From: Sphaerotilus microaerophilus | Lineage (GTDB): Bacteria > Pseudomonadota > Gammaproteobacteria > Burkholderiales > Burkholderiaceae_C | Reading direction: 5' to 3' | DNA: 64,000 bases | Assembly: GCF_023734135.1 (NCBI RefSeq) | Contig: NZ_AP025730.1 | Span: 2,418,001-2,482,000, forward strand | Shown here: positions 35,401 through 52,747 of the stretch, piece after piece | How positions within the stretch are numbered: position 1 is the first letter of the stretch | How the letters are laid out: each line of letters opens with the position of its first letter | Translations under genes and position numbers: made by a program | Notes under the pieces: generated by a model | Databases searched by the model: none | Seen by the model: the letters and a program-made list of their open reading frames with translations, nothing else | Told to the model about the DNA's origin: nothing

Positions 35401-37907
35401 ACCCGCTGCCCGCCACCCCGACGCGGGCCCCCGCGGGGCGGTTCCTGCCCGAGCGGGGCGCCTACCAGTTCGACGTGAGCGCCGCCCAGCGCCCGGCACG
35501 GCCCTGGATCAACGTCCTGTCCAACCCCGGGTTCGGCACCCAGGTCTCGGAGACCGGTGCCGGCTGCACCTGGGCGGTCAACAGCCGGCTCCACCAGCTG
35601 ACCGCCTGGTCCAACGACCCGGTGGCCGACCCGCCGCGCGAGTGGTTCCTGTTGCAGGACACCCGCACGCTGGCCGTCTGGCACGTGGCGCCGTCGGCCT
35701 GGGGCGATCCCCTGGCCACCTACCAGGTCACCCACGAGGCGGGCAGCACGGTGATCCGCCACCGCCGCGACGCGCTGGAGGTCACCACCACCTGGTGCGT
35801 GGACCCGCAGACCCGCGTCAAGCAGGTGAGCCTGCGGTTGGTCAACCACGGCAGGCGCAGCCTCGCACTGCGCCTGGTCGGCCTGGTCGAATGGCAGATG
35901 GGCGCCTCACTGGCCGACCGCCTCACGGTGCACACTGCCCTGCACCGCGAGCTTCTGACGGACGGGGCCTCCTCGGGCAAGCGGCTCACGGCCCTGTTGG
36001 CCACGCAGCAGGACCACTCGGCGGGCTTCGGCGGCCGCACGGCCTTCCTGGCGCTGGCCGACGCGGCGGACCCTCCCGGCGCGATGCCGGACTGGACCTG
36101 CGACCGGCGCGAGTGCTTCGACGCGCGCGGCTGCCTGACCCTGCCCGACCACTTCGGCCAGCGCGCCGGCGGTGGGCTGGACCCCTGCGCGGCCCTGTCC
36201 ACCTCCCTCACGCTGGCGCCGGGGGGGCACGCGGAGCGTGTCTTCCTGCTCGGCCACGCCGACGATGCCGCCGGCGCACGCCGGCTTGCCGCCGAGGCGG
36301 CCGCCCAGCCGGCCGGCCAGCGCCTGGCACGCAGCCGCGCGCACTGGGACGACCTGCTGGGCGCCGTCACCGTGGTCACCCCCGACCCGCTGCTGGACGT
36401 GCTGGTCAACCGCTGGCTGCTCTACCAGACCGTGTCGTGCCGGATGTGGGCCAAGGCCGGCTTCTACCAGGCCGGCGGCGCCACGGGCTTCCGCGACCAG
36501 CTGCAGGACGCCCTGGCGCTGGCCTGGGCCGCACCGGCGATGCTGCGCGAGCAGATCCTGCGCTGCGCGGCCCGCCAGTTCGCCCCCGGTGACGTGCAGC
36601 ACTGGTGGCACGCCCCCTCCGGCGCGGGCGTGCGCACCCATTTCTCCGATGACCTGCTGTGGCTGCCGCTGGCCTGCGCGCACTACCTGCGGGCCACCGG
36701 GGACGCCGCGCTGCTGGAGCTGCGCGTGCCCTTCCTGGTCGGCGCGGCCATCCCCGCTGGCGCCGAGGATGTCTACGACACCCCGACGGCCAGCCAGGAA
36801 GAGGCGACCGTGTTCGAACACGCCGCCCGCAGCATCGACCGCAGCCTGGCCGTGGGCGCCCACGGCCTGCCGCTGATGGGCAGTGGTGACTGGAACGACG
36901 GCATGAACCGGGTCGGCAGCGGCGGGCAGGGCGAGTCCGTGTGGCTGGGCTGGTTTCTCTGCGCGGTGGTGGCGGGCTTTGCTCCGTTGGCACGCACGCG
37001 CGGCGAGGCCGAACGCGCCGACCGCTGGGAGGCCGCCGCCGCTGGCTGGCGCCAGGCGCTCAACACCACGGCCTGGGACGGCGGCTGGTTCACCCGCGCC
37101 TTTTTCGACGACGGCCAGCCGCTAGGCTCACAGCGTAACGCGCAGGCCCGCATCGACCTGATCGCCCAGGCCTGGAGCGTGCTGTCGCACGCGGGCGAGC
37201 CGGACCTGCAGATGGCCGCGATGGCTGCAGTGCGGCAGTGGCTGATCGACGACCGGGCCGGGCTGATCCGCCTGCTGGATCCGCCGCTGACCGATGCACA
37301 GCCCAGCGCCGGCTACATCCAGGCCTACCCGCCGGGGGTGCGCGAGAACGGCGGCCAGTACTCGCACGCCGGCGTGTGGGCGCTGATGGCCCTGGCCAAA
37401 CTCGCCCGAGGTGGATCGGCGGCGGCCTGCGATGCCGCCGGGGACGAGGTCTACCGCGCCTTCACCCTGCTCAGCCCGGCGCACCGCAGTGAGCACCCCG
37501 TCTGGGGGGCGGCCTACGGCCTGGAGCCCTACGTGATGGCCGGCGACGTTTGCAGCCAGCCCCCGTACGTGGGGCGCGGTGGCTGGAGCTGGTACACCGG
37601 TGCGGCCGCCTGGCTGCACCGGGCGGCCATCGAGAGCCTGTTCGGGCTGCAACTGGAGGCCCAGCAGCTCTGCCTGCGGCCCTGCCTGCCCTCGCACTGG
37701 CCACGGGCGGAGCTGACGCTCACGCGGGAAGGGCGCCGGCTGCACTTCATCGTGCTGCGGGCCAACGCAGCCACTGCCCTGGCCGCCACCGCGGTGCAGG
37801 GCGCGCGCCTGCTCCTGTCCGGACAGGGGGTGGCTTGGACGCACCTGGGCCGCCACGCCTGCTTCGTGCTGCCGCTGCTCGATACCGCGGCTGGAGAGTC
37901 GGCATGA
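29463..37907 (+). CDS. ndvB: Cyclic beta-1,2-glucan synthase (NdvB/Cgs type)
   Basis: 2814 residues, the expected giant size. The N-terminal cytoplasmic part is followed by a hydrophobic pair (~410-465), then a GT84 glycosyltransferase with [10 protein letters not shown] near residue 645 and [16 protein letters not shown] near 745. More hydrophobic stretches (~830-870, ~960-1000) precede a glucoamylase-like domain ([31 protein letters not shown]). The C-terminus is a GH94-type phosphorylase-like domain with [12 protein letters not shown] and the catalytic-acid motif [11 protein letters not shown] (~2470). It initiates, elongates and cyclises beta-1,2-glucan at the inner membrane; no NdvA exporter gene is beside it. 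Such glucans act in osmoadaptation and surface interactions. Confidence 0.93.
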   Translation: MAFPRLKHLIPQAGTDLQTLLEASRGALLPPLRAEIFGPQRLAAHGRSLGATHRAATPSWHAASFFPRLRSNIRVLREAHRFISAQARAGHEISPAAEWLLDNFHLIEAQFEAVHEGLPRNYYRALPVLLDEPLAGLPRVYGIAWAFVAHSDGAFDEELLLHFLSAYQESCELTLGEIWALPTTLRVVLMENLRRLAERVATHKAAREAANLCCDRLDACHPVPLDELLAAMNRRGVGAVFLAQLALRLREHGGDPAAPLRAWLHQALPDPPAALAQHNADLAADNLSVGNAVTSLRLIGEVDWTQLVARASQLMQVMLGSPLFEAEHTRTRDQTLHAIERIARRSRCSEIMVARALLGLMTTADADEQGNAAAHELGPAHWLNGEGWPALAQALGLPVGVAPAWRRARQRVVLPAYLGALLLGTLAAAGWLLRDGSGTVAWTGWTVLTVGLLALPASQAVVALINRLIGESVLPRRLPRLALAGGIPPAHRVMVVIPAMLSSPASTRALVHQLHLHHLANPEPCAQFALLTDWADADAPQAPGDEALLADAVAQVEALDRHCRSERADIDAEADAQADAPRFILLHRTREFSATEQRWIGWERKRGKLERLVSQLATGAPGAFLDLGRTSRIAPGVRHLVTLDSDTRLPPGRLRELVGVAAHPHNLPRLEADGRRVRSGFAILQPHVAAPLPAAREVTPYHWLFAGPCGIDPYSSATSELYQDLFDEGSFAGKGLLNVQAVHALLGGRLPEDQVLSHDLLEGALARCAALSDIAVVEVPPSHADVAASRRHRWMRGDWQLLPFLLQPRRWPLGAVNRWKMLDNLRRSLVSPAALAGLCLALAGSGVSPWRALLLVLLAFGAGPVMGALAGSTPSRRKVARRHFYRQVVTDWLRALGVALWQFAMLLQDALGAADAIVRALYRLGISRRHLLQWTTAEAAQAATATAAAASLRGTLRRHAAEPMAAAVLLAAAWALDTPYPGLSFALGLLWGCAPLWTWWGSRPTASLMGPMARLRTGLADDTQPPSVAERRMLAALARDTWRFFERCVSAQDHHLPPDNLQTAPHPILAHRTSPTNIGLYLLSAACARRFGWIDTADLLVRLEATLGTLRQMQRHRGHFLNWYDTRTLAPLLPMYVSTVDSGNLSGHLLAVAQACREWALATERPAESARLLALAEAFEPLAWEADFSFLYDRRRHLLHIGHRVADGLPDPACYDLLASESRLASLLAIAKGDVPLRHWTALGRPACAVGSTAGLRSWSGSMFEYFMPGLVLDEPEGSVLHEACRAALQEQVAWAQAHGLPWGVSESAYAANDHTLAYQYAPQGVPRLALRRTPPDEWVVAPYATVLAAGLAPHRACQNLATLETLGARSTYGFIEALDFTPARQIAGGGHTPVQTFMAHHQGMTIVALANLLLDGAARRWGMGNAYLQAVAPLLHERAPREVPVITAPPPIPPVPVRAGPSASLVREVRPDAEAVPPTQLLSNGHYSVTVRPNGAGWSRCGPVGLTRSRDDALRDALGSFLYLRHQRHAPVVSLTSHPAPDDAARYRSVFHADRVCFDADWPHLTARTTVWVSPEDDVELRRVELHNLGDRPIEIELISAFEVSLSPPLADEAHPAFANLFVSSRWQAAQQALLFERTPRLPSEPALKMAHFLAETDPQLLELQIQTDRQLWAGRNRAVDRPAAQLVAPPLHGATMPDGPCEAARGVEPGVALATGLDPVCALSVRLRLPPSGLARLTFATAASDQAGTLQAVIDKYRQSSQVERASLMSTTLAGVRLRALQTRAEDFAAIQRLTTALVSGLTRVRHEAACLPPEHTGGCDRRLLWAHGISGDRPILLVTVGTPQGLGLLRVLAQALRLWSWGGIACDVVVLNMEPVSYEMALAHALAALQQRSLSDDNLPGWPATSSLQVLRADEVGNEVLSTLRHLARLQLHADGRPLHHHVQAWADQHEQAGAARLREAGCTVAGPTPNAEADPDPLPATPTRAPAGRFLPERGAYQFDVSAAQRPARPWINVLSNPGFGTQVSETGAGCTWAVNSRLHQLTAWSNDPVADPPREWFLLQDTRTLAVWHVAPSAWGDPLATYQVTHEAGSTVIRHRRDALEVTTTWCVDPQTRVKQVSLRLVNHGRRSLALRLVGLVEWQMGASLADRLTVHTALHRELLTDGASSGKRLTALLATQQDHSAGFGGRTAFLALADAADPPGAMPDWTCDRRECFDARGCLTLPDHFGQRAGGGLDPCAALSTSLTLAPGGHAERVFLLGHADDAAGARRLAAEAAAQPAGQRLARSRAHWDDLLGAVTVVTPDPLLDVLVNRWLLYQTVSCRMWAKAGFYQAGGATGFRDQLQDALALAWAAPAMLREQILRCAARQFAPGDVQHWWHAPSGAGVRTHFSDDLLWLPLACAHYLRATGDAALLELRVPFLVGAAIPAGAEDVYDTPTASQEEATVFEHAARSIDRSLAVGAHGLPLMGSGDWNDGMNRVGSGGQGESVWLGWFLCAVVAGFAPLARTRGEAERADRWEAAAAGWRQALNTTAWDGGWFTRAFFDDGQPLGSQRNAQARIDLIAQAWSVLSHAGEPDLQMAAMAAVRQWLIDDRAGLIRLLDPPLTDAQPSAGYIQAYPPGVRENGGQYSHAGVWALMALAKLARGGSAAACDAAGDEVYRAFTLLSPAHRSEHPVWGAAYGLEPYVMAGDVCSQPPYVGRGGWSWYTGAAAWLHRAAIESLFGLQLEAQQLCLRPCLPSHWPRAELTLTREGRRLHFIVLRANAATALAATAVQGARLLLSGQGVAWTHLGRHACFVLPLLDTAAGESA

Positions 37908-38125
37908 CCTCCCGCCGATCCGCCATGCCCGTTCAAGCGCCCGAACCACGCGCCATTCCCACTGGGCCGGCAGCACGGCCACGCCAAACGGTTCAGAATG
38001 GCCCGGCTGACCCGCTATCGCTCGCCGACTGGGCCGACCAGCCCCGGAACGCGCTGCCTCGCGTTCTCCTCCTGCCGGTGCCCTGTCCTGCGCATGTGCC
38101 CCGGCAGTTGCCACGGGAGACGCTC

Positions 38126-42270
<4,145 letters not shown>

Positions 42271-42466
42271 GAGCACGCCGGGTCCCGCGCCCGGGGGATC
42301 GCGGCGGATCAGACCCCTTCGCCCACGTCAGCCTGTCGGCGTGGGAGAGGGCGCTTGCATGGTGCCTCACCAGGGTCGCCACCCCGGGGCTTCCCCCCGG
42401 TTGACAGTGCGCCGCGCTGCCACGAAGGTGGCGGGCCCGGCCCTGTGGCCTTCCTGAGCGCCCGCC

Positions 42467-44467
<2,001 letters not shown>

Positions 44468-44632
44468 CAGCTGTCTCGCTGTGACAGGCGGCGCAGGCCC
44501 CTCGCACCGCCGTCCGCCGCTGCTGCAACGCAGCAGCCAGCGCCATGCACCTGCCGCAACCCCCTGTCGCAGCGGGGGAAGGTGTGGTGTGGCAGTGCAG
44601 CAAGACCGGTCTCCGCAGGCGGCTCGGCCGGG

Positions 44633-44649
44633 CGGCACGCAGCTTGCGC
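44633..44649 (+). promoter_or_regulatory. Sigma54 (-24/-12) promoter
   Basis: CGGCACGCAGCTTGCGC matches the sigma54 consensus TGGCACG-N4-TTGC, with GG at 44634-44635 and GC at 44646-44647 separated by exactly ten bases. Transcription would start near 44658, about 60 bases before the monooxygenase ATG. Confidence 0.85.
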
Positions 44650-44719
44650 TATGTCAAGGCCCGTCGCGCCAAGACAAAGGCAGCGCCGCGGTCCAGCCAC
44701 CCTTGATGGAGACAAGACG

Positions 44720-46528
44720 ATGAGTGAATCCCCTGCCAACACCGTTGCGCGCGATTGGCTCGCAGCCTTCGACGCCGCCCTCACCGCGCGCAACCTCGAC
44801 GCTGCCGCGGCCCTGTTCGGTGCCGAGTGCTACTGGCGCGACCTGATCAGCTTCACCTGGAACATCTGCACCCAGGAGAGTCCGGCGCAGGTGCGCGCGA
44901 TGCTGGCCGCGCGGCTGGACGACGTGGCGCCTTCGAACTGGCAGCTCGAAGGCGACGCCAGCGAGGCCGGCGGCGTCACCGAAGCGTGGTTCACATTCGA
45001 GACCCGGGTGTCGCGCGGCCGGGGCCTGCTGCGGCTGAAGGACGAGAACGGGCAGCCCAGGGCCTGGACGCTGCTGACCTCGATGGTGGAATTGAAGGGG
45101 CACGAAGAGAAGACCGGTGAGCACCGCGTGGCCGGTGCGGAGCATGGCGTGCACAAGCACCGCAAGAGCTGGTCGGAACTGAAGGCCGAGGAAGCCGCCC
45201 ACCTGGGCCGCAGCGTGCAGCCCGAGGTGGTGATCATCGGTGGCGGCCAGGGTGGCATCGCGCTGGCGGCGCGGCTGCGCCGCCTGGGCGTCTCGCACCT
45301 GGTGATCGAGAAGAACGCCCGGCCCGGCGACAGCTGGCGCAACCGCTACAAGAGCCTGTGCCTGCACGACCCGGTCTGGTATGACCACCTGCCGTACCTG
45401 CCGTTCCCGAACGACTGGCCGGTCTTCGCGCCCAAGGACAAGATCGGCGACTGGCTCGAGGCCTACGTCAAGATCATGGAGGTCAACTACTGGGGCTCGA
45501 CCCTGGCCCGGGGCTGCCGCTACGACGAGGCCGCCCAGCGCTGGGACGTGAGCGTGGAGCGCGATGGCCAGACCGTGGTGCTGCACCCCAGGGAGCTGGT
45601 GATCGCACTGGGCGTGTCGGGCTATGCCAACGTGCCGAAGATCCCGGGTGCCGAGACCTTTGAGGGCGACCAGCACCACAGCAGCCGGCACCCCGGCCCC
45701 GAGGCCTGCCAGGGCAAGAAGGTGGTGGTGCTGGGCAGCAACAACTCGGCCCACGACATCTGCGCTGCGCTCTGGGAGAACGATGTCGACGTGACCATGG
45801 TGCAGCGCAGCTCCACCCACATCGCACCCAGCGCCGCGCTGATGGAGCTGGCGCTCGGCGGGCTGTACAGCGAGCAGGCGATGAAGAACGGCATCGACCA
45901 CCACAAGGCCGACCTCATCTTCGCCAGCGTGCCGTACAAGATCATGCACACCTTCCACATCCCCGTGTACGAGGAGATGAAGCGGCGCGAGGCCGACCTC
46001 TACGGCCGGCTGGAGCAGGCCGGCTTCATGCTGGACTTCGGCGCCGACGGTTCGGGCCTGTTCATGAAGTACCTGCGCCGCGGCTCGGGCTACTACATCG
46101 ACGTGGGCGCTTCCGAGCTGGTGGCCAACGGCAGCATCAAGCTCAAGAGCCGCGTCAACATCGAGCGCATCAACCCGAAGAGCGTGACGCTGACCGACGG
46201 CAGCGAGCTGCCCTGCGACGTGCTGGTCTTTGCCACCGGCTTCGGCTCGATGAACCAGTGGCTGGACGACCTGATCTCGCCCGAGGTGGCCGACCGCATC
46301 GGCAAGGTCTGGGGCCTGGGCAGTGACACCCCCAAGGACCCGGGCCCCTGGGAAGGCGAGCTGCGCAACATGTGGAAGCCCACCCAGGTGCCGCACCTGT
46401 GGATCCACGGCGGCAACCTGCACCAGAGCCGGCATTACTCGCAGTTCCTGTCGCTGCAGCTGAAGGCGCGGCTGGCGGGCATCCCGACGCCGGTCTACGG
46501 CCAGGCCGAGGTGCACCACCTCCGGTGA
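44720..46528 (+). CDS. Flavin-dependent monooxygenase with N-terminal SnoaL-like domain
   Basis: 602 residues. Residues ~5-150 look like an NTF2/SnoaL-type domain (AAFDAALTARNLDAAAALF). Then FAD-binding IIGGGQGGIALAARL (first Gly at 174), the F-x-G-x-x-x-H flavoprotein monooxygenase motif (FEGDQHHSSRH) and a second nucleotide loop VVVLGSNNSAHDI at 339. It should use NAD(P)H and O2 to oxygenate a carbonyl, N or S compound, close to the group annotated as putative flavoprotein CzcO or indole-pyruvate-type monooxygenases. The upstream sigma54 promoter and AcoR-like activator suggest induction by a volatile alcohol or ketone substrate. Confidence 0.88.
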   Translation: MSESPANTVARDWLAAFDAALTARNLDAAAALFGAECYWRDLISFTWNICTQESPAQVRAMLAARLDDVAPSNWQLEGDASEAGGVTEAWFTFETRVSRGRGLLRLKDENGQPRAWTLLTSMVELKGHEEKTGEHRVAGAEHGVHKHRKSWSELKAEEAAHLGRSVQPEVVIIGGGQGGIALAARLRRLGVSHLVIEKNARPGDSWRNRYKSLCLHDPVWYDHLPYLPFPNDWPVFAPKDKIGDWLEAYVKIMEVNYWGSTLARGCRYDEAAQRWDVSVERDGQTVVLHPRELVIALGVSGYANVPKIPGAETFEGDQHHSSRHPGPEACQGKKVVVLGSNNSAHDICAALWENDVDVTMVQRSSTHIAPSAALMELALGGLYSEQAMKNGIDHHKADLIFASVPYKIMHTFHIPVYEEMKRREADLYGRLEQAGFMLDFGADGSGLFMKYLRRGSGYYIDVGASELVANGSIKLKSRVNIERINPKSVTLTDGSELPCDVLVFATGFGSMNQWLDDLISPEVADRIGKVWGLGSDTPKDPGPWEGELRNMWKPTQVPHLWIHGGNLHQSRHYSQFLSLQLKARLAGIPTPVYGQAEVHHLR

Positions 46529-46760
46529 GCGGCGCGGGCGGCGCGAGGCCCGAGGCCCGCATGCCCGGCAGGGCACGACGGGCGCAGGCTGCCCGGCCGC
46601 CCACCCCAGATCGCGCTGCAGGAGCCCGCCACGGAGCAGGCCGAGCGCCTGCTTCTTGTTGAACCCTTCTCATTCAAGTTGCCAGACGGCTTGCCGAAAA
46701 CCTGTCCACCCCCCGATTGAGGGGTGTCAATTGCCTGCGACAGAGCCTCCGCAATCCGTG

Positions 46761-47300
46761 ATGAACCCCTCCCATCGGCGGTCACAGCCCCCGGCCCCGG
46801 CCGGTCTGCCGCCCCGTGCCCTGGTCCGGGAGCACACCGAGGAGGCCGCAGGCACGCTGGTGGGCGAGCTCCACGGCCTGGCCGCCCGGTTTGATGCCGC
46901 CGGCTTCGGTGACGGTGCCGGGACGCGGGGCCGCACCCTGGCGCTGCTGGCCGAGTGCAAGCAGCAGCTCAAGCCGGTGCTCGGCCACATGCGCGAGCTC
47001 TGGCAGGGCTCGGAGGTGCTGATCGCCCACGGCCAGGCCATCCGCGGCTCGATCGAGAACCTGGTGGTGGGGCTGCAGTTCCAGGACCGGGTCAGCCAGA
47101 TCGTTGGCGTCATCGAGCAGGGCATGGGTCGGCTGCTCGGCTCGGTCGAGTCGGGCCAGGCGCTGCCGCCACCGCCGCAGTGGCTGGCGCGGCTGCAGCA
47201 GGGCTACACGATGCGCGACCAGCGCGAACAGCATCGCGGCGGCCCCGGCCAGCCCCCTCAGACCGGGGCGGCGTCCGCTGCCCGGGCCGTGTTCTTCTGA
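46761..47300 (+). CDS. Short chemoreceptor-related protein lacking the signalling hairpin
   Basis: About 179 residues. The C-terminal part IRGSIENLVVGLQFQDRVSQI followed by a short helix is the closing block of the MCP-like proteins that usually open cheY-STAS-cheA-type operons. In those proteins a long receptor hairpin with an [10 protein letters not shown] tip precedes this block; here it is missing and the N-terminal region joins it directly. So the gene is either an internally deleted MCP or a CheZ-like short relative. Start at 46761 is the best guess; no strong ribosome site is seen. First gene of the chemotaxis operon. Confidence 0.6.
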   Translation: MNPSHRRSQPPAPAGLPPRALVREHTEEAAGTLVGELHGLAARFDAAGFGDGAGTRGRTLALLAECKQQLKPVLGHMRELWQGSEVLIAHGQAIRGSIENLVVGLQFQDRVSQIVGVIEQGMGRLLGSVESGQALPPPPQWLARLQQGYTMRDQREQHRGGPGQPPQTGAASAARAVFF

Positions 47301-47312
47301 ACGGTTCATGCC

Positions 47313-47684
47313 ATGAACACAACCATCCTCGTCGTCGACGATTCCAGTTCCCTGCAGGCGCTGGTGAAGATGTCGCTCAACCGTGCCGGCTTCGATCTGC
47401 TGGAGGCGCCCGATGGCCGCCAGGCCCTGTCGGAGCTGGATCAGGCCGCCAAGGTGCACCTGGTGGTCAGCGACGTGAACATGCCCACGATGGACGGGAT
47501 CACCTGCCTGCAGGAGGTGAAGCAGCACCCGCGCCACCGCTTCACGCCCGTGGTCATGCTGACCACCGAGGACTCCGGCAGCCGCATGGCCCAGGCCAGG
47601 TCTGCTGGTGCCAAGGCCTGGCTGACCAAGCCCTTCAACCCGCCGATGCTGCTGGATGCGGCGCCGCGGGTGTGGCCGAACTGA
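47313..47684 (+). CDS. CheY-like single-domain response regulator
   Basis: 123 residues comprising only a receiver domain: acidic pair VVDD, phospho-acceptor Asp near residue 54 in VVSDVNMPTMDG, Thr in MLTTED and Lys in LTKPF. It has the MSLNRAGFDLLEAPDG style of CheY proteins that sit beside STAS-CheA operons. Phosphorylated by the CheA below, it would act on a motor or other output. Confidence 0.9.
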   Translation: MNTTILVVDDSSSLQALVKMSLNRAGFDLLEAPDGRQALSELDQAAKVHLVVSDVNMPTMDGITCLQEVKQHPRHRFTPVVMLTTEDSGSRMAQARSAGAKAWLTKPFNPPMLLDAAPRVWPN

Positions 47685-47694
47685 GGGCACGCGC

Positions 47695-48006
47695 ATGACG
47701 GACGAACACGTGCTTGGGGCAGATTTGACGATCTACAGCGTGGCGCAATGGGCTGAACGCTGCCGGTTGTGGGTGAGGGACTCGGACGGTGCCACGGGCG
47801 ACCTGCCGCTGCAGGTGCAGGCCGACCAGGTTGAAGAGGTGGACGGCGCCGGCGTGCAGCTGCTGCTGGCGCTGTCTCGCAGCCTGGAGCAACGGGGGCG
47901 TCGCCTGGCGCTCCTGCGGCCCTCGCCCGTGCTGCTGAAGGCGCTGCAGCGGCTGGGCGCTGGCGACCTCGCCACGCAGCAGGTCGCACGGGAGGTGGGG
48001 GCATGA
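47695..48006 (+). CDS. STAS-domain protein of the chemotaxis operon
   Basis: 103 residues with the STAS pattern: a first strand, QVQADQVEEVDGAGVQLLLAL (the usual D-S/T-A-G-x-x-L-L block, here D-G-A-G) and LALLRPSPVLLKALQRLG. The phosphorylatable Ser/Thr of anti-anti-sigma factors is Gly here, so phospho-switching is unlikely. Its stop overlaps the cheA start by four bases. Such proteins are common in this type of che operon; their role is not established. Confidence 0.8.
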   Translation: MTDEHVLGADLTIYSVAQWAERCRLWVRDSDGATGDLPLQVQADQVEEVDGAGVQLLLALSRSLEQRGRRLALLRPSPVLLKALQRLGAGDLATQQVAREVGA

Positions 48007-50222
48007 ACATGGACACGTCCGACGACGACCTCGTCGCTGAGCTGCTGCCGGCCTTCATCGAGGAGGCCAACGAGCAGGTGGCCGCCTTCGAGCAGCTGCT
48101 GCTGGAGCTGGAGGACCTGCCGCACGACCACGACCGGCTGGATGCACTGTTTCGCTGCGCCCACACCGTCAAGGGGTCGGCTGGCCTGTTCGGCCTGCAT
48201 CGGGTGGTGGAGTTCACCCACCATGTGGAGACGCTGCTCGACCAGGTGCGTGACGGACTGCTGCAGCTCACGCCAGCCCTGAGTACCCTGTTGCTGCAGA
48301 GCAATGACACCATCCGTGAGCTGGTGGCCACCGCCCAGCTGCCCGACGACGAGGCCAGCCAGAACGTCCGCCAAGCCCTGGTGCAGCGCCTGCAGGAGGC
48401 CGCCGGGCACCGCGTGGGGGGGGCCGCGCAGGCTTGCCAACCCCCCGGCCCCGCCGCGGCCGTGCTGCCGCCCGGCCACCGGCGCTGGCGGCTGTCGGCA
48501 CGCTTTGGCACGGAGGTATTCCGCAACGGCATGGACCCGCTCGCCATCCTGCACTACCTGGCCGATCTCGGCCGCCTGGAGCCGGTGGCCTGCGATCGGG
48601 CACGGATCCCGGAGCTGGAGGCGATGGATCCGGAGAGCTGCCACCTCTGGCTGCAGTGCGAGCTGGAAGGGGCGGTCGAGCGCAGCCAGATCGAGCACGC
48701 CTTCGAGTTCGTGCGGGACGACTGCGAGCTGGAAATCGAAGACCTGACGGCGGAACTCGATGAGCACCCCGCGGACAGTGCGCACGAGCGGCTCCAGGCC
48801 GCGGTGGCCGAATTGCGCCAGCTGGCGGCGCCCGCGGCAGCGGCATCTTCCACAACCGCAGCAACCGCAGCCGCGTCGCCGCGGCCGCGTGAGGGCGCTG
48901 GCCCCGGTGGCGGCGAAGAAGGCGGTTTCATCCGTGTGCATGCCCACCGCCTCGACGACGTGATCAACCTGCTCGGCGAGCTCGTGATCGCTGGCGCCGG
49001 CGCCTCCCAGCTGGCGCGCCAGACGCGCCAGCGCGGCCTGATCGAGGCCAACCAGCGCATCTCCCGCCTGATCGAAGGCATCCGCAACAGCACGCTGAAG
49101 CTGCGCATGGTGCCCATCGGCGACACCTTCGCGCGCTTTCGCCGCGTGGTGCGCGACACCGCGGCCGAGCTGGGCAAGGACGTGGCGCTGGAGATCGTCG
49201 GCGCGGACACCGAGCTGGACAAGGCGGTGGTCGAGCGCATCGCCGATCCGCTCATGCACCTGGTGCGCAACGCCCTGGATCATGGCCTGGAGAAACCCGA
49301 CGACCGGCTGGCCGCCGGCAAGCCGGCGCAGGGCCGGCTGACGCTGTCGGCCTGCCACGAGAGCGGCAGCGTGCTGATCCGCATCATCGACGACGGCCGC
49401 GGCATCCAGCGCGACAAGGTGCTGCAGCGCGCCTGGCAGCGCGGCCTGGTGCCGCAGGGGGTGCAGCCGCCGGAGGAGGACGTGCTGCGGCTGATCTTCG
49501 AGCCGGGCTTCTCCACCGCCGAGCAGGTCACCAACCTCAGCGGCCGCGGCGTGGGCATGGACGTGGTGCGCAGCAACATCGAGGCGCTGCGCGGCTCCAT
49601 CCACATCACCAGCGAACCCGGCCAGGGCAGCTGCATGGAGATCCGCCTGCCGCTGACGCTGGCGATCATCGATGGCTTCCTGGTGGGGGTGGGCTCTTCG
49701 CGCTTCATCTTCCCGCTGGAGTCGGTGGTCGAAGTGATCTCCAGCCGCCCGGACGCGATGGCGGTGGACGCCCACGGCCGTGGCTGCGTCGACCTGCGCG
49801 GCCGCCTGCTGCCGGTGGTTGACCTGCGGCGGCTCTACGAGCTGGAGCCGGACGCGGTCGAGCGCCACAGCATCGTCGTGGTGCGCAGCGGCACCCGCCA
49901 GCTTGGCGTGCTGGTCGACAACCTGCTCGGCCAGCACCAGACCGTCATCAAGCCGCTCGGGCGGCTGCTGCGCAGCCTGCGCGGCATTGCCGGCTCGTCG
50001 ATCCTCGGCTCCGGCGAGGTGGCACTGATCGTCGATGCCGATGCCCTCGGCCAGATCGCCGCTTCTGCCACCCGCGGCCCGGCCACGCGTGTGGTGGCCG
50101 ATCCGGCCACGATGCCGCCGCCCGGCCGCCCGGAAAGCGGACCCCCGTCCAGAACCCCCAGCCCCACCGGCAACCCCGCCCCCTCCCACAACGCCCCCAC
50201 CGCCCAAGGACACGCCCAATGA
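48003..50222 (+). CDS. cheA: Chemotaxis histidine kinase CheA
   Basis: 739 residues. P1 phosphotransfer domain with [14 protein letters not shown] (His near 48), a linker and a region around 160-250 that differs from classical P2, dimerisation domain ([21 protein letters not shown]), HATPase with [17 protein letters not shown] and GRGVGMDVV, and a C-terminal CheW-like domain. Cytoplasmic; binds receptors with CheW and phosphorylates CheY. Overlaps both neighbours by ATGA, so tightly coupled to the STAS and receptor genes. Confidence 0.93.
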   Translation: MNMDTSDDDLVAELLPAFIEEANEQVAAFEQLLLELEDLPHDHDRLDALFRCAHTVKGSAGLFGLHRVVEFTHHVETLLDQVRDGLLQLTPALSTLLLQSNDTIRELVATAQLPDDEASQNVRQALVQRLQEAAGHRVGGAAQACQPPGPAAAVLPPGHRRWRLSARFGTEVFRNGMDPLAILHYLADLGRLEPVACDRARIPELEAMDPESCHLWLQCELEGAVERSQIEHAFEFVRDDCELEIEDLTAELDEHPADSAHERLQAAVAELRQLAAPAAAASSTTAATAAASPRPREGAGPGGGEEGGFIRVHAHRLDDVINLLGELVIAGAGASQLARQTRQRGLIEANQRISRLIEGIRNSTLKLRMVPIGDTFARFRRVVRDTAAELGKDVALEIVGADTELDKAVVERIADPLMHLVRNALDHGLEKPDDRLAAGKPAQGRLTLSACHESGSVLIRIIDDGRGIQRDKVLQRAWQRGLVPQGVQPPEEDVLRLIFEPGFSTAEQVTNLSGRGVGMDVVRSNIEALRGSIHITSEPGQGSCMEIRLPLTLAIIDGFLVGVGSSRFIFPLESVVEVISSRPDAMAVDAHGRGCVDLRGRLLPVVDLRRLYELEPDAVERHSIVVVRSGTRQLGVLVDNLLGQHQTVIKPLGRLLRSLRGIAGSSILGSGEVALIVDADALGQIAASATRGPATRVVADPATMPPPGRPESGPPSRTPSPTGNPAPSHNAPTAQGHAQ

Positions 50223-52735
50223 ATCACCCCGCACCCGGAGTGCTAGCCCGTTTGCTGGCCGGCAGCGAGATCGAACGCTACCGCCTGGAAGCCGAACGAA
50301 CGGAACAGGCACGAGGCGCCGCCGAGGCTGCCCGCCGCGCTGCGGAGGACTCTCTGCGGTCCGAGGCCGCTGCGCGCGAGGCGGCCGACGCGGCCCGGGC
50401 GCAGGCCGAGTCGAGCCTGGCTGCGGTGCAGGCGCACCTGGCCCAGGTCGAAAGCGAGCTGAAGGTCCGCACGCAGGTCATGAACCTGACGAGCATCGTC
50501 TCGGAGTCGGACAAGAAGGGCGACATCCTCAACGTGAACGAGAAGTTCATCGAGGTGTCGAAGTACTCGCGTGACGAGCTGATCGGCCATCCGCACAGCA
50601 CGACCCGGCATCCGGACATGCCGAAGGAGACCTTCAAGAAGCTGTGGCAGACCATCGGCCGTGGCGAGCTCTTCCGCGGGGTGATCAAGAACCGCGCCAA
50701 GGACGGCTCGCCGTACTATGTCGATGCCGTGATCGCCCCGATCCTGGGCGACAACGGCAAGCCGATCCGCTACCTCGGCGTGCGCTACGACATTACCGAG
50801 GCGGAGGTCGAGCGTCAGAACGCCCGGGGCATCCTGGCGGCCATCAATGCGTCGAGCGCCTACCTGGAGATGGACGTGAGCGGACACGTCCTGACTGCCA
50901 ACGACATCCTGCTGGACCTGCTGGGCTACCGGGCCGATGAGGTGGTGGGCCGCAACCACAAGGTCCTGCTGGATGGGGTGGACGCGGTGGGTGCCGCCTA
51001 TGAGCGGCATTGGGCCGAGCTGAAGGCGGGCAAGCCCCAGAAGGACGTCTACCGCCGCATGACCAAGTCCGGGCAGGAGGTGTGGATCCAGGCGATCTAC
51101 GCCCCGGTTTCGGACGAGATGGGGCGCGTCGTGAAGATCGTGATGATCGGCTCGGACGTGACGGCGTCCCGGCAGCAGGCGGCCGATTTCAGCGGCCAGC
51201 TGGCGGCCATCGGCAAGTCGCAGGCGGTGATCGAGTTCGATCTGGACGGCAAGGTGCTGAACGCCAACGACAATTTCCTGAACACCTTGGGCTACTCGCT
51301 GCAGGAGATCCGTGGCCAGCACCATGGCCAGTTCGTCGACCCGGTGGAGCGCGGCAGCGCGGCCTACCGGCAGTTCTGGGAGCGGCTCGGCCGCGGCGAG
51401 TATGACGCCGGGCGCTACCGCCGCATCGGCAAGGGCGGCAAGGAGGTCTGGATCCAGGCCTCCTACAACCCCATCCTGGACATCAGCGGCAAGCCCTTCA
51501 AGGTGGTGAAGTACGCCACCGACATCACCGAGCAGGTGCGCGCGGCCGACATGCTGGCGCTCACGGTGGAGCAGGCCCAGGCGGTGGCTGCCGCAGCCAA
51601 GGACGGTGACCTGGAGCAGCGCATCCCGCTCGACGGCAAGACCGGCGCGCCCAAGGTGCTGTGCGAGGGCATCAACTCGCTGCTGGAGACCACCAGCGAG
51701 ATCTTCGGTGACGTTGGCCGCGTGCTCAGCGCGCTGTCCAACGGGGACCTGACGAAGCGCATCGAGCGCGACTGCGCGGGGGTGTTCCAGCGGGTGAAGG
51801 ACGATGCCAACGCCACCGGTGCCAAGCTGGCCGAGGTGATCGATGAGGTGCGCAGCGCCGGCGAGGCACTCAACAGCGCGGCCAACCAGGTCAACGCCAC
51901 CGCGCAGGCCCTGTCGCAGGCCGCCACCGAGCAGGCCAGTTCGGTGGAGGAGACCACCGCGTCGATCGAGCAGATGTCCGCCTCGATCTCGCAGAACAGC
52001 GACAGCGCCAAGATGACCGACGGCATGGCCACCAAGGCCAACCAGGAGGCTGCCGATGGCGGGGTGGCGGTGACGCAGACGGTGGCGGCGATGAAGCAGA
52101 TCGCCTCCAAGATCAGCATCGTGGACGACATCGCCTACCAGACCAACCTGCTGGCGCTGAACGCGGCGATCGAGGCCGCCCGTGCCGGTGAGCATGGCCG
52201 CGGCTTCGCGGTGGTGGCCGACGAGGTGCGCAAGCTGGCCGAGCGCAGCCAGGAGGCCGCCAAGGAAATCGGTGACCTGGCCACCACCAGCGTGTCCACC
52301 GCGGAGCGCGCCGGGCGGCTGCTCGACGAGATCGTGCCGTCGATCAAGAAGACCTCCGAGCTGGTGCAGGAGATCGCCGCGGCCTCCGAGGAGCAGAGCC
52401 AGGCGGTCGGCCAGATCGGCGGGGCGATGGGGCAGCTCAGCACGGCGACGCAGCAGAACGCCTCCGCGTCGGAGGAACTGGCGGCCACCGCCGAGGAGCT
52501 CACCGGCCAGGCCGAGCAGCTGCAGCGCTCGATCGCGTTCTTCACGCAGGGCGAAGGGGAGGGTGGCGGTGCACGCTCGGGGGCCTTCGGCCAGGAGGGC
52601 TTCATGGAGCGCCGTGCGCCCCACTCGCCAATGCGTAAGCCCGGCCGGCCGGCCATGGGCTCCATGGCCTCTGCACCGTCGCTGTCACCGAAGATCGCGG
52701 TCAATGGCGGCCGCGGCAACTTCCGCCCGTACTGA
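50219..52735 (+). CDS. Soluble PAS-containing methyl-accepting chemotaxis protein
   Basis: 838 residues without membrane segments. An Ala/Glu-rich coiled coil (~15-85) leads into three PAS domains (~90-200, ~200-320, ~325-440), a HAMP-like pair (~445-540) and the MCP signalling domain with [20 protein letters not shown] at the tip. The PAS blocks repeat the layout [20 protein letters not shown] / [20 protein letters not shown], indicating internal duplication, as in Aer/BdlA-like receptors. It probably senses an internal redox or ligand cue. The closing pentapeptide for CheR/CheB docking is absent. Confidence 0.92.
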   Translation: MNHPAPGVLARLLAGSEIERYRLEAERTEQARGAAEAARRAAEDSLRSEAAAREAADAARAQAESSLAAVQAHLAQVESELKVRTQVMNLTSIVSESDKKGDILNVNEKFIEVSKYSRDELIGHPHSTTRHPDMPKETFKKLWQTIGRGELFRGVIKNRAKDGSPYYVDAVIAPILGDNGKPIRYLGVRYDITEAEVERQNARGILAAINASSAYLEMDVSGHVLTANDILLDLLGYRADEVVGRNHKVLLDGVDAVGAAYERHWAELKAGKPQKDVYRRMTKSGQEVWIQAIYAPVSDEMGRVVKIVMIGSDVTASRQQAADFSGQLAAIGKSQAVIEFDLDGKVLNANDNFLNTLGYSLQEIRGQHHGQFVDPVERGSAAYRQFWERLGRGEYDAGRYRRIGKGGKEVWIQASYNPILDISGKPFKVVKYATDITEQVRAADMLALTVEQAQAVAAAAKDGDLEQRIPLDGKTGAPKVLCEGINSLLETTSEIFGDVGRVLSALSNGDLTKRIERDCAGVFQRVKDDANATGAKLAEVIDEVRSAGEALNSAANQVNATAQALSQAATEQASSVEETTASIEQMSASISQNSDSAKMTDGMATKANQEAADGGVAVTQTVAAMKQIASKISIVDDIAYQTNLLALNAAIEAARAGEHGRGFAVVADEVRKLAERSQEAAKEIGDLATTSVSTAERAGRLLDEIVPSIKKTSELVQEIAAASEEQSQAVGQIGGAMGQLSTATQQNASASEELAATAEELTGQAEQLQRSIAFFTQGEGEGGGARSGAFGQEGFMERRAPHSPMRKPGRPAMGSMASAPSLSPKIAVNGGRGNFRPY

Positions 52736-52747
52736 CGGAGGCGTCCC

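Noticed and set aside
31668..35849. 1393-residue frame antisense to the glucan synthase
   Set aside because: Same reason: composition is typical of a GC-driven shadow frame and the sense strand has clear GT84/GH94 motifs.
37904..38125. Aconitase starting at the ATG that overlaps the ndvB stop
   Set aside because: It would add 74 residues unlike any aconitase N-terminus, and 38126 has its own ribosome site.
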